The notes under the pieces are model-generated. The model saw nothing but the letters and a program-made list of their open reading frames with translations, searched no databases and was not told the origin of the DNA. The translations under genes were made by a program, and so were the position numbers. From Labilithrix sp. (lineage in GTDB: Bacteria > Myxococcota_A > Polyangia > Polyangiales > Polyangiaceae): a stretch of DNA of 40,163 bases. Of this stretch, positions 24,028 through 32,723 are shown piece after piece. Within the stretch, counting starts at the first letter, position 1. The number at the start of each line of letters is the position of its first letter. The DNA lies in the NCBI GenBank assembly GCA_019637105.1, contig JAHBWF010000065.1, forward strand, positions 1 through 40,163, in the 5' to 3' direction.

Positions 24028-25605
24028 TCACGAGGAGAGTGTGGGGAGACGTAGGTGCGCTGGGAGCTGTCGGACGAGCTCGGGTTTCACGACCTTGCCG
24101 AGGGCGTTCTTCGGGAGCTCCGCGAGAAACACGACGTCCTTCGGCACCTTGTACGGCGCGAGCCGCTCGCGGACGAACGCGCGGAGGTCCGCGGCCTCGC
24201 AGGCGGCGTCACCGCGTCGAACCACGCACGCCACGACGCGTTCACCCCACGCCTCGTCCGAGATCCCGACCACCGCGACCTCGGCGACGGCGGCGTGCTC
24301 GCGCAGCACCTCCTCGATCTCGAGGGCGCTCAGCTTGTAGCCGCCGCTCTTGAGGATATCCACGCTCGTCCGGCCGAGGATCCGGAACGGCGCGCCCTCG
24401 AGCGAAGGGTCGCGCGTCACCGTGTCGCCCGTGCGGAACCACGGCGCGCCGCCGCGCGGATCGGGGACGAACGCGCTCGCCGTCTCGGCGTCCTTGCGGT
24501 GGTAGCCCGCGAAGACGCTCGGCCCGCGGATCCAGAGCTCGCCGACGTCGGCGTCTTCGTGGGCGGGGCCCTCGCCGACGATCTTCGTCTCGACGGTCGG
24601 CAGCGGGAGGCCGACCGAGCCGGCGAAGCGCGGGCCGTGGAGCGCGTTGCTGATCCCGACGCCGATCTCGGTCATGCCGAAGCGCTCGAGCGGGATGGTC
24701 CCGGTCACGGCGCGCCAGCGCTCGGCCAGCGTCACCGGGAGCGCCGCGCTGCCGCTCGTCGCCAGGCGAAGCTTCGCCGCGCTCGCCGACCAGCGCGCGC
24801 GCTCCTCGTCGGTGGCGGCGTCGAACGCGAGGAAGAGCCGGTGGTACATCGCGGGGACGCCCATGAAGACGGTGGCGTTCGCCATCTCGTCCCAGACGGC
24901 CCGCGCGTCGAACGCGCGCAGGCGCGCGGCGGCGCCGGCGCCGATCGCGGTGAGCAGCGCGATCGCGAGGCCGTGCATGTGGTGGAGCGGCAGCGCGTGG
25001 AGCAGGACGTCGCTCTCCGAGAACCCCCACGCGCGGCCGACGAGCGCTTGCTGCACGCCGATGTTCTCGTGCGTCAAGACGGCGCCCTTCGGCTTGCCGG
25101 TGGTGCCGCTCGTGTAGAGCTGGAGGGCAGGCGAGGCCTCCGCGACGGCCTCGGCGAGCGAGCGCGCGTCCGCCCCCGCCGGCGTCGCGAGCAGCGGCTC
25201 GAGCGCGCGGACCGCGTGAGCGCCCGCCAGCGGCGCGGCGAGCTCGCGCATCGGCGCCGACACGAGCACGGTGCGGACGCCGGCGTCGGCGCAGAAGTAC
25301 GCGGTCTCGGGCGCGGGGTGCAGCGGCGAGAGCACCACGACGGCGCCGCCGGCGAGCAGGACGCCGAAGAACGCGGAGAGGAACCCGGCGCTCGGGTGGA
25401 CGAGGAGGGCGACGCGCTCGCCCGGCGGGAGCGGGCCGTCGGTCGTGAGCGCCGCGGCGATCGCGACGGCGCCGCGGACGACGCTCGCGTAGGAGCGCGC
25501 GCCGCCTCCGTCGTCGCCGCGCGCTCCGGCGTCGAGGGGCCCTTCGAGGACGGCGGCGCGGGGATCGTCCGCGCGCGCGGCGAAGCGTGCGAGCAGCTGG
25601 CTCAT
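24028..25605 (-). CDS. Acyl-CoA synthetase, malonyl-CoA synthetase (MatB/ACSF3)-like
   Basis: 525 residues of the adenylate-forming (ANL) superfamily. It would activate a carboxylic acid with ATP and transfer it to CoA in the cytoplasm. Visible motifs: the P-loop YTSGTTGKPKGA (164-175), FGMTE (309-313), GELWIRGPSVFAGYH (355-369), RTGD (391-394), the hinge GRTSVDILKSGGYK (411-424) and the catalytic lysine in NALGKVVKPEL (K504). GRTSVDI.KSGGYK.SALEIE is close to what I know from malonyl-CoA synthetases, but substrate choice cannot be settled by eye. The ATG has a strong AAGGAGG seven bases upstream. It is divergent from the cyanophycin operon across 395 bases. Confidence 0.88.
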   Translation of the reverse strand: MSQLLARFAARADDPRAAVLEGPLDAGARGDDGGGARSYASVVRGAVAIAAALTTDGPLPPGERVALLVHPSAGFLSAFFGVLLAGGAVVVLSPLHPAPETAYFCADAGVRTVLVSAPMRELAAPLAGAHAVRALEPLLATPAGADARSLAEAVAEASPALQLYTSGTTGKPKGAVLTHENIGVQQALVGRAWGFSESDVLLHALPLHHMHGLAIALLTAIGAGAAARLRAFDARAVWDEMANATVFMGVPAMYHRLFLAFDAATDEERARWSASAAKLRLATSGSAALPVTLAERWRAVTGTIPLERFGMTEIGVGISNALHGPRFAGSVGLPLPTVETKIVGEGPAHEDADVGELWIRGPSVFAGYHRKDAETASAFVPDPRGGAPWFRTGDTVTRDPSLEGAPFRILGRTSVDILKSGGYKLSALEIEEVLREHAAVAEVAVVGISDEAWGERVVACVVRRGDAACEAADLRAFVRERLAPYKVPKDVVFLAELPKNALGKVVKPELVRQLPAHLRLPTLSS

Positions 25606-26000
25606 CGGGGGTCCTCCTTACTACGACGGGGGCGAACATCCAGCGCCCGCGCCGATCGATCCCGGAGCGCCCGGAGCGATCGAGCTCCGCCGAACGTCCG
25701 GCGGCGTCGCGCGTACCGTCGCGCCTCGCGATCATGTCCGGGCGCGCGATCGGGATCCGCGCGCCGGACGCCGAGCCCGCGGTCGCGGTCGCAGCTCGCG
25801 CGACGCCGCCTCTCCGATGGCCGCGTGGCCGGCCGCGGCCCACGCCCAAGGACGCGAGACGAAGCAGTGGGCCCACCCCTCCGCCGATAACCGGCGCGGG
25901 CGGCCCCGGCCGCGGCCCACGCCCACGAGGACGGGTGACGAAGCGGTGGGGTCCACTCTCGGCCATGGCCGGCGGCGGCGGCCTCGGCTAACAAGGACGC
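25606..26000. promoter_or_regulatory. Divergent intergenic region, acyl-CoA synthetase / cyanophycin operon
   Basis: 395 bases without a supportable gene, between divergent starts. It holds the Shine-Dalgarno of the synthetase at its left end and a 77-78 bp tandem repeat at its right end that runs up to the iadA start. Both promoters should be here; I could not pick out reliable boxes. Confidence 0.6.
25831..25985. repeat. Imperfect tandem repeat, about 77 bp x 2 plus partial copies
   Basis: Two copies, 25831-25907 and 25908-25985, each start GGCCGCGGCCCACGCCCA, continue GGACG(C/G)G(A/T)GACGAAGC(A/G)GTGG and end in a GC-rich block. A fragment of a third copy (AAGGACGCGTGACGA, 25993-26007) runs into the start of iadA, and the end of an earlier copy is discernible just before 25831. 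Confidence 0.75.
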
Positions 26001-27191
26001 GTGACGACGCCCGCGCTAATGCTCCTCCGCGACGCCGAGGTCTACGCGCCGCTCCGGCTCGGCCGCCGCGATCTGCTCATCGGCGGCGGAGCGATCCTCG
26101 CGATCGAGGCGCGGCTGGACGACGTCGCCGTCCCGGGCTGCGCGATCGTCGACCTCGGCGGGGCCCGGCTCGTCCCCGGCTTCGTCGACGCCCACGTCCA
26201 CCTGACCGGCGGCGGGGGCGAGTCGGGGCCGGCCTCGCGCGTCCCGCGCGTGACGCTGTCGGAACTCTCGACCGCGGGGGTCACGACCGCGATCGGCGTC
26301 CTCGGGACCGACGGCACGACGCGCACGATGGCGTCGCTCGTCGCGGCCGCGCTCGGGCTCCGCGCCGAGGGGCTCACGGCGCACTGCTGGACGGGCGGCT
26401 ACGCGATGCCGCCGGTGACGCTCACCGGCTCGGTGCGCTCCGACGTCGTGTTCGTCGATCCGATCCTCGGGGTCGGCGAGCTCGCCATCAGCGATCACCG
26501 ATCGTCGCAGCCGACGTTCGACGAGCTCGTGCGCGTCGCCGCCGATTGCCACGTCGCCGGCATGATGAGCGGCAAGGCCGGCGTGCTGCACCTCCACCTC
26601 GGCGACGGCCCTCGCGGCCTCTCGCTCGTCCGCCGCGCGATCGAGGAGACCGAGCTGCCGCCGAGCACGTTCTACCCGACCCACGTGAACCGCAAGAAGC
26701 GGCTCTTCGAGGAGGCGCTCGGCCTCGCGAAGGACGGCGTCCCGGTCGACGTCACCGCGTTCCCCGTCGAGGACGGCGAGGACGCGCTCTCCGCGCCCGA
26801 CGCCGTCGCGGCCTACCTCGCGAGCGGCGCGCCGAGGCAGCTCCTCACCTGCAGCTCGGACGGCGGCGGGTGCCTCCCGACGTTCGACGCCGCCGGGCGC
26901 GTCGCGGCGATGGACGTCGGGCGTCCGTCGGCGGTCTCCGAGGCGCTGCGCGCGCTGCTCGCGCGCGGTCACGCGCTCGAGGACGTGCTCCCGGCGTTCA
27001 CCAGCAACGTGGCCGGGGTGCTGCGCCTGCCCTCGAAGGGCCGGATCGCCGTCGGCGCCGACGCGGACCTCGTGGTCCTCGACGAGCGCGGCGGCCCGCG
27101 CGACGTGATGGCCCGCGGCCGTTTCCTCGTGCGCGGCGGAGCCCCCGTGGTCGAGGGCACGTTCGAGCGCCGGTCGATTCCTTCCCCTTGA
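26001..27191 (+). CDS. iadA: Isoaspartyl dipeptidase (beta-aspartyl peptidase)
   Basis: 396 residues, amidohydrolase superfamily. It hydrolyses beta-aspartyl dipeptides; beside cphA/cphB the likely substrate is beta-Asp-Arg released from cyanophycin. Compared with E. coli IadA from memory: metal ligands HVHLTGGGGE (H65, H67, E74), AISDHRS (162-168), HLGD (H199), PTHVN (H228) and the catalytic Asp in SSDGGG (D287) are present. The carbamylated lysine of E. coli (GVKCAISDH) is replaced by Glu160 (GVGELAISDH). Start is uncertain: GTG at 26001 has AAGGA only three bases away, and an ATG at 26019 lacks a clear ribosome site. First gene of the operon, 70 bases before cphB. Confidence 0.9.
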   Translation: MTTPALMLLRDAEVYAPLRLGRRDLLIGGGAILAIEARLDDVAVPGCAIVDLGGARLVPGFVDAHVHLTGGGGESGPASRVPRVTLSELSTAGVTTAIGVLGTDGTTRTMASLVAAALGLRAEGLTAHCWTGGYAMPPVTLTGSVRSDVVFVDPILGVGELAISDHRSSQPTFDELVRVAADCHVAGMMSGKAGVLHLHLGDGPRGLSLVRRAIEETELPPSTFYPTHVNRKKRLFEEALGLAKDGVPVDVTAFPVEDGEDALSAPDAVAAYLASGAPRQLLTCSSDGGGCLPTFDAAGRVAAMDVGRPSAVSEALRALLARGHALEDVLPAFTSNVAGVLRLPSKGRIAVGADADLVVLDERGGPRDVMARGRFLVRGGAPVVEGTFERRSIPSP

Positions 27192-27261
27192 CGGGAATCG
27201 GGGCATGGGAGACTGGAGGGCGCGGGACGTTCCCGTCCCGCGGACCGAAGGCAGCCTCGAC

Positions 27262-28089
27262 ATGAGCCCAGCAAGAGTGGAAGCCGACAACAAGCGCGGC
27301 TTCATCGTCCCCATCGGCGGCGCCGAAGACAAGGAGGGGACGACCGACATCCTCCGCAAGTTCATCGACGTGTCCGGCGGCGCCGGCTCGCGCATCGTCA
27401 TCATCCCGACGGCTTCGAAGCTCGAGGACACCGGCCGCCGCTACGAGAAGCTCTTTCGCAAGCTCGGCGCCGACGAGGCGAAGGCGCTGCCGCTCGCCTC
27501 GCGCGAGGACGCGGGCAAGGACGAGTGGCTCGACTACATCGAGAAGGCCGACGGCATCTTCGTGACCGGCGGCAACCAGCTCCGCCTGACGACGATCCTC
27601 GGCGGCACCGCGATCGCGAAGGCGATCCGCCGCGCCAACGCGCGCGGCGTCGCCGTCGGCGGGACGAGCGCGGGCGCCGCCATCCTGAGCGAGCACATGA
27701 TCGCCTTCGGCGCCGAGGGCCACACGCCGCGCGCCGGCGCCGTCGCGCTCGTCCCCGGCTTCGGCCTGACGAACCGCATCATGATCGACCAGCACTTCCG
27801 GCAGCGCGACCGCCTCGGCCGACTGCTCACGGCGCTCGCGTACAACCCGTTCGCCGTCGGCGTCGGGCTCGACGAGGACACGGCTGCCTTCATCGACCAC
27901 ACGCGCAAGCTCACCGTCGTCGGCACCGGCGCGCTCACGATCGTCGACGCCTCCGAGCTCACGCACTCGTCGATCGCCGAGACGAAGGAGGGGCGGCCCG
28001 TGTGCCTGACCAACGTACGCCTGCACGTCCTCACGGCGGGCGGGTCCTTCGATCTCGAGACGCGCCGCGCGAGCGCCCCGGAGGTGTGA
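27262..28089 (+). CDS. cphB: Cyanophycinase CphB
   Basis: 275 residues, S51-type serine peptidase that cuts cyanophycin into beta-Asp-Arg dipeptides. Key features: PIGGAEDKEG near the N-terminus, FVTGGNQLRLT (about 100-110) lining the active site, and the nucleophile elbow AVGGTSAGAAILSEHM with Ser136. IDQHFRQRDRLGRLLTAL and GVGLDEDTAAF follow, all usual for the family, and length is normal (about 270-300). I chose the ATG at 27262 because GAAGG lies ten bases upstream and family proteins start near this point; an in-frame GTG or ATG at 27205 would add 19 unrelated residues. No signal peptide, so an intracellular enzyme. Three bases separate its stop from cphA. Confidence 0.96.
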   Translation: MSPARVEADNKRGFIVPIGGAEDKEGTTDILRKFIDVSGGAGSRIVIIPTASKLEDTGRRYEKLFRKLGADEAKALPLASREDAGKDEWLDYIEKADGIFVTGGNQLRLTTILGGTAIAKAIRRANARGVAVGGTSAGAAILSEHMIAFGAEGHTPRAGAVALVPGFGLTNRIMIDQHFRQRDRLGRLLTALAYNPFAVGVGLDEDTAAFIDHTRKLTVVGTGALTIVDASELTHSSIAETKEGRPVCLTNVRLHVLTAGGSFDLETRRASAPEV

Positions 28090-28092
28090 GCC

Positions 28093-30900
28093 ATGGATCT
28101 GCTCGAACGTCGCGTCTACCGCGGTCCCAGCCTCTACGCGCACTTCCCGGTGATGCGCCTCACGATCGACCTCGGCGCGCTCGAGGCCTGGCCGAGCGCC
28201 GCGATCCCCGGCTTCAACGAGGGGCTCGTGCGCGCGCTCCCGGGGCTGAAGGAGCACACGTGCTCGGTCGGCGTCGAGGGAGGCTTCCTCCGGCGCCTCT
28301 CGGAGGACGGCGGCACGTGGCTCGGGCACGTGCTCGAGCACGTGGCGATCGAGCTGCAGGTCCTGACGGGCGCGAACGTGTCCTTCGGCAAGACGCGCGG
28401 CGAGGGGACGCCGGGCCGCTATCACGTCGTCTACGAGTACGAGGAGGAGCGCGTCGGCGAGGCCGCCGGCGATCTCGCCATCAAGCTCCTCCACGACCTC
28501 TTGCCCGCGGAGCTCCGCCCCGCGTCCGCCGGCGAGGCGGCGCCGTTCGACTTCGAGGCCGAGGTCGTCGAGCTGATCGACTACGCGCAGCGCCGTCAGC
28601 TCGGTCCGTCGACGGGCGCGCTCGTCCGCGCGGCCGAGGCGCGCGACATCCCCTGGCTCCGGCTGAACGACTACAGCCTCGTCCAGTTCGGGCACGGCAA
28701 GTACCAGAAGCGGATCCAGGCGACCGTGACCTCTGAGACGCGCCACATCGCGGTGGCGATCGCGTCCGACAAGGAGGAGACGAACCGCATCCTCGGCGAC
28801 CTCGGGCTCCCGGTGCCGCGCCAGCGCCTCGTGCGCACGGCCGACGGCGCGGTGTCGGTCGCGAACCGCCTCGGGTACCCCGTCGTCGTCAAGCCGCTCG
28901 ACGCCAACCACGGCCGCGGCGTGTCGCTCGATCTCCGGACCGACGAGGAGGTGCGGGTCGCGTTCGAGCGCGCGCGCGAGCACGCGCGCAGCGTCGTCGT
29001 CGAGACGTTCCTCACCGGCTTCGACCACCGCATGCTCGTCGTGGGCGGCGAGCTCATCGCCGTCGCCAAGCGCGTCCCCGGGCACGTCGTGGGCGACGGC
29101 GAGCACACGATCGCCGAGCTCGTCGATCGCGTGAACGCCGATCCGCGCCGCGGGATCGGCCACGAGAAGGTGCTGACGCGGCTCGAGCTCGACGCGCAGG
29201 CCGAGCGCCTGATGACGGCGAAGAGCGTGACCAAGGACACCGTCCTCCCCCGCGGCGAGGTGCTCTACCTGCGCGGGACGGGCAACCTCTCGACGGGCGG
29301 GACCGCGATCGACCTCACGGACGTCGTGCACCCCGACAACCGCGAGATGGCCGTCCGCGCCGCGAAGGCGATCGGCCTCGACGTCTGCGGCGTCGACTTC
29401 ATCACCTCCGACATCTCCGAGAGCTACCGCGAGGTCGGCGGCGGGATCTGCGAGGTCAACGCGGCCCCCGGGTTTCGCATGCACGTCGCCCCGACGGAGG
29501 GCAAGCCGCGCGACGTCGCCGGGCCCGTGCTCGACATGCTCTTCCCGCCGGGGACGCCGGCGCGGATCCCGATCGCCGCGCTGACCGGCACGAACGGCAA
29601 GACGACGACCGCGCGCATGCTCGCGCACATCCAGAAGATGAACGGGCACACCGTCGGGCTCACGACGACCGACGGCGTCTACATCGACGGCGAGCGCACG
29701 GTCGTCGGCGACATGACCGGCCCGCAGTCCGCGCAGATCGTCCTCCGCGATCCCTCGGTCGACCTCGCCGTGCTCGAGACCGCGCGCGGCGGGCTGCTCC
29801 GCGCGGGCATGGGCTACCGGACGTGCAACGTCGGAGCGGTCCTCAACGTCGCGGAGGACCACCTCGGGACCAAGGGCGTCGACACGCTCGAGCAGCTCGC
29901 CGAGGTCAAGCGCATCGTCGTCGAGGTCGCGCGCGACTGCGCCGTGCTCAACGCCGACGACCTGCACTGCCTCCGGATGGCCGATCACACGAAGGCGGCG
30001 CGGATCGCCTACGTGACGATGAACCCGCGCCACGAGCTCGTGCGCAAGCACATCCGCGCCGGCGGGCTGGCGGTGGTCCTCGAGGAGGGGATCAACGGGC
30101 ACATGATCACGCTCTACGACAAGGGCGCGCACCTGCCGCTGCTCTGGACGCACCTCGTCCCGGCGACCTTCGAGGGCAAGGCGATGCACAACGTGCAGAA
30201 CGCCATGTTCGCCGCGGTCATGGCGTACGCCATGGGCGTGAAGATCGAGAACGTCCGGCAGGGCCTGCGCACGTTCGACACGTCGTACTTCCAGGTGCCT
30301 GGGCGCACGAACGTCTACGACGAGCTGCCGTTCAAGGTGATCGTCGACTACGGGCACAACCCCGCCGCGGTGCAGGCGATGAGCGACTTCGCGCAGCGGC
30401 TCGAGTGCACCGGCCGGCGCGTGTGCGTGCTCTCCGGCCCGGGGGATCGTCGCGACGAGGACCTCCGCGCGATCGCGCGCGCGGCCGGCGAGGCGTTCGA
30501 CCGGATCATCCTCCGGCGCGACGACGACCTCCGCGGGCGCGGGCCCGACGAGGTCCCGCGCATGATGGAGGCCGAGCTCCTCGCGGGCGGGTTCCCGCGC
30601 GAGGAGCTCGAGGTGATCCCCGACGAGCAGGCGGCGATCGACGCGGCGCTCCGCTCGGCGAAGCGCGGCGACCTGCTCTTGCTCTTCGCCGACAAGATCT
30701 CGCGCACGTGGAAGCAGGTCATCTACTTCAAGCCCGAGTGGGCGGAGGCGACGACGGGCGGGGCGCCGCCGCCCGCGCAGAGCGGCGCGCTGCCCCCGGC
30801 GCTCGGCTCCTCGCTGAGCCTCGGCGACGGTCTGCTCGACGGCGCCGCCATGATCCAGGACGAGCGCGGCGTCCGCCTGGCGCGCGAGTCGGACGACTGA
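28093..30900 (+). CDS. cphA: Cyanophycin synthetase CphA
   Basis: 935 residues; makes multi-L-arginyl-poly-L-aspartate without a ribosome, using ATP, Asp and Arg. Three modules are visible. The N-domain (about 1-160) has GTWLGHVLEHVAIELQ. The ATP-grasp domain (about 210-480), which adds Asp to the backbone, has VVKPLDANHGRGVSLDL (K267), RMLVVGGELIAVAKRVPG and GGGICEVNAAPGFRMH. The Mur-ligase domain (about 490-880), which adds Arg to side chains, has LTGTNGKTTTAR (K503), LETARGGLLRAGMGY, NVAEDHLG, HNVQNAMFAA and VDYGHNPAA. The last 50 residues form a Pro/Gly/Ala-rich tail beyond the usual end. The ATG overlaps no gene and lies three bases after cphB; the paralogue starts five bases downstream. 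Confidence 0.97.
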   Translation: MDLLERRVYRGPSLYAHFPVMRLTIDLGALEAWPSAAIPGFNEGLVRALPGLKEHTCSVGVEGGFLRRLSEDGGTWLGHVLEHVAIELQVLTGANVSFGKTRGEGTPGRYHVVYEYEEERVGEAAGDLAIKLLHDLLPAELRPASAGEAAPFDFEAEVVELIDYAQRRQLGPSTGALVRAAEARDIPWLRLNDYSLVQFGHGKYQKRIQATVTSETRHIAVAIASDKEETNRILGDLGLPVPRQRLVRTADGAVSVANRLGYPVVVKPLDANHGRGVSLDLRTDEEVRVAFERAREHARSVVVETFLTGFDHRMLVVGGELIAVAKRVPGHVVGDGEHTIAELVDRVNADPRRGIGHEKVLTRLELDAQAERLMTAKSVTKDTVLPRGEVLYLRGTGNLSTGGTAIDLTDVVHPDNREMAVRAAKAIGLDVCGVDFITSDISESYREVGGGICEVNAAPGFRMHVAPTEGKPRDVAGPVLDMLFPPGTPARIPIAALTGTNGKTTTARMLAHIQKMNGHTVGLTTTDGVYIDGERTVVGDMTGPQSAQIVLRDPSVDLAVLETARGGLLRAGMGYRTCNVGAVLNVAEDHLGTKGVDTLEQLAEVKRIVVEVARDCAVLNADDLHCLRMADHTKAARIAYVTMNPRHELVRKHIRAGGLAVVLEEGINGHMITLYDKGAHLPLLWTHLVPATFEGKAMHNVQNAMFAAVMAYAMGVKIENVRQGLRTFDTSYFQVPGRTNVYDELPFKVIVDYGHNPAAVQAMSDFAQRLECTGRRVCVLSGPGDRRDEDLRAIARAAGEAFDRIILRRDDDLRGRGPDEVPRMMEAELLAGGFPREELEVIPDEQAAIDAALRSAKRGDLLLLFADKISRTWKQVIYFKPEWAEATTGGAPPPAQSGALPPALGSSLSLGDGLLDGAAMIQDERGVRLARESDD

Positions 30901-30905
30901 GCCGC

Positions 30906-32657
30906 GTGGCCGAGCCCGAGGACGTCACCCCGGAGGCCGGGCGCCCGCGCGCTCGGCTCGTCGACGCGCGCCGCCTGACGGGGCCGAACCTGCTCGCGCG
31001 GACGCCGCTCGTGATCGTGGAGCTCGCGATCGACGAGGGCGGGGACCGGGCCCGCGTCCGCGCGGCGTACCTCGACGAGCTCGGGCGGATGCGCGCGGCG
31101 CTCGGGCTGCCGGCGGCGGTCGACTGGCTCGAGCGCCTCCACCGCGGCGGCGCCGTCGTCGGCTACGCGGCGCCGATCGACGTGATGCTCGCGTGCGCCG
31201 AGATGAGCGAGTGGGCGGCGCTCTCGGCGTGCGAGCTCGTCGCCGCGCGCGCGCCGCTCGCGCTCGAGCCGAAGCGCGCGGAGATCGCGGCGATGCTGGC
31301 GGAGGGCCGGAGCCCGGCGCTCCTCGCGCTCGCCGAGGAGGCGGCGCGGCGCGGCGTCCCGCTCCTCTGGGACGACGCGCGGATCAGCCTCGGGCTGGGC
31401 GCGCGCTCCTCGTGCTGGCCGCGCGACGCGCTCCCGGCGCCGGCCGACGTGCGCTGGGACGGCCTCGGCCGGATCCCGATCGCGCTCGTGACGGGGACCA
31501 ACGGGAAGACGACGACGACGCGGCTGCTGGCGCGGATGGGGCGCGAGGCAGGGCGGCGCGTCGGGGCGTCCTCGAGCGACGCGATCACGATCGGCGGCGA
31601 GGTGATCGACGAGGGCGACTGGACCGGACCCGCCGCGGCGCGCGTCGTGCTCCGGCGCGAGGACGTCGACCTCGCGGTCCTCGAGACCGCGCGCGGCGGG
31701 ATCCTGCGGCGCGGGCTCGCGGTCGACGGCTGCGACGTCGCGCTCGTCACGAACGTCAGCGACGACCACGTCGGCGGCTACGGCGTCGACGACCTCGACG
31801 CGATGGCGCGCGCCAAGGCGGTGATCCTCGACGCGCTCCTCCCGTCCGGCGTCGCCGTCCTCAACGCGCGCGATCCGCGCCTCGTCGCGCTCGCGCGCGG
31901 TCGGCCGCGGGTCGCGTTCTTCGCCGATCTCGACGCCGGCGGGCCCGAGACCGAGGCCGCGCGCGCCGCGATCGAGCGGCACCGCGCGTCCGGGCACGAC
32001 GTCGTCGTCGCCGCCGGCGGGCGGATCGTCCACGCGCGGGCGGAGGCGGAGACCCGCATAGCGGAGGTCGCGGCGATCCCGATCGCGTTCGGCGGCTCGG
32101 CCCGCTTCAACGTCGAGAACGCCCTCGGCGCGACGGCCGCGGCGATCGCGCTCGGGCTCCCGGCGGACGCGATCGCGCGCGCGCTCGAGGGGTTCGGCGC
32201 CGGCGAGAACCCCCGGCGGAGCGTCCTCGTCGAGCGGGGCGGCGTGCGGATCGTGCTGGACTTCGGCCACAACGTCGAAGGCGTCCGCGCCGTGATGAGG
32301 TTCGTCGCGTCGCTGCGCGGCGATCCGCCGCGCGGCGCCCTCACGGTCATCACGGGGAGCGCGGGCGACCGGAGCGATCGCGAGATCGCCGGCGTCGCCC
32401 GGGTCATCCACGACGCCGGCGCGGATCGCGTCGTCGTCCGCGAGCTCTCGGACTACCTCCGCGGGCGCGCGCCGGGGGAGGTCCCGGAGGTGTTCCGGCG
32501 CGAGCTCTTCGCGCTCGGGCTCGCGCCGGAGGCGTTCGCGATCGCCGCGTCGGAGGTCGACGCGCTTCGTCGCGCGCTCGCGGCGGCGCGGCCGGAGGAC
32601 TTCGTCGTGCTCCTCGTCCACGTCGACGAGGACGAGGTGCGGGCGCTCCTCGCCTGA
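30906..32657 (+). CDS. Mur-ligase-type CphA paralogue lacking the ATP-grasp domain
   Basis: 583 residues from a GTG five bases after cphA. The N-terminal 190 residues resemble the CphA N-domain start (DARRLTGPNLLART) but contain no ATP-grasp signature. The Mur-ligase domain follows with an intact P-loop VTGTNGKTTTTRLLARMG (K201), LETARGGILRRGLAVDGCDVA, NVSDDHVGGYG, RFNVENALGA and DFGHNVEGV. These blocks line up in order with CphA, so the two genes look like ancient duplicates. Reduced synthetase homologues (CphA2, CphA') are known beside cphA elsewhere; which of these, if any, this matches I cannot tell. It should be able to ligate one amino acid by acyl-phosphate chemistry, perhaps Arg or another residue onto Asp side chains. 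Confidence 0.85.
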   Translation: MAEPEDVTPEAGRPRARLVDARRLTGPNLLARTPLVIVELAIDEGGDRARVRAAYLDELGRMRAALGLPAAVDWLERLHRGGAVVGYAAPIDVMLACAEMSEWAALSACELVAARAPLALEPKRAEIAAMLAEGRSPALLALAEEAARRGVPLLWDDARISLGLGARSSCWPRDALPAPADVRWDGLGRIPIALVTGTNGKTTTTRLLARMGREAGRRVGASSSDAITIGGEVIDEGDWTGPAAARVVLRREDVDLAVLETARGGILRRGLAVDGCDVALVTNVSDDHVGGYGVDDLDAMARAKAVILDALLPSGVAVLNARDPRLVALARGRPRVAFFADLDAGGPETEAARAAIERHRASGHDVVVAAGGRIVHARAEAETRIAEVAAIPIAFGGSARFNVENALGATAAAIALGLPADAIARALEGFGAGENPRRSVLVERGGVRIVLDFGHNVEGVRAVMRFVASLRGDPPRGALTVITGSAGDRSDREIAGVARVIHDAGADRVVVRELSDYLRGRAPGEVPEVFRRELFALGLAPEAFAIAASEVDALRRALAAARPEDFVVLLVHVDEDEVRALLA

Positions 32658-32709
32658 GCCGGCGCGCCGCGTGCGCCGCCGGCGTCCGCGTCGTCCGGGC
32701 CGGAGGCCC
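32658..32709. terminator. Hairpins between the convergent cyanophycin and lipoprotein operons
   Basis: GCCGGCG (32658-32664) pairs with CGCCGGC (32677-32683), and a second stem GGGCC-GGA-GGCCC lies at 32697-32709. They sit between convergent stops at 32657 and 32724 and lack T-runs, so they are only likely terminators. Confidence 0.45.
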
Positions 32710-32723
32710 CGCCGCGTCGCGGA

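Noticed and set aside
26998-30357. Minus-strand open frame of 1119 residues
   Set aside because: Antisense to cphB and cphA, whose active-site motifs are all in the plus-strand frames.
29823-30905. Upstream extension of the second Mur-ligase protein
   Set aside because: The extra 361 residues overlap cphA in another frame and are Arg-rich; the recognisable protein begins at the GTG at 30906.
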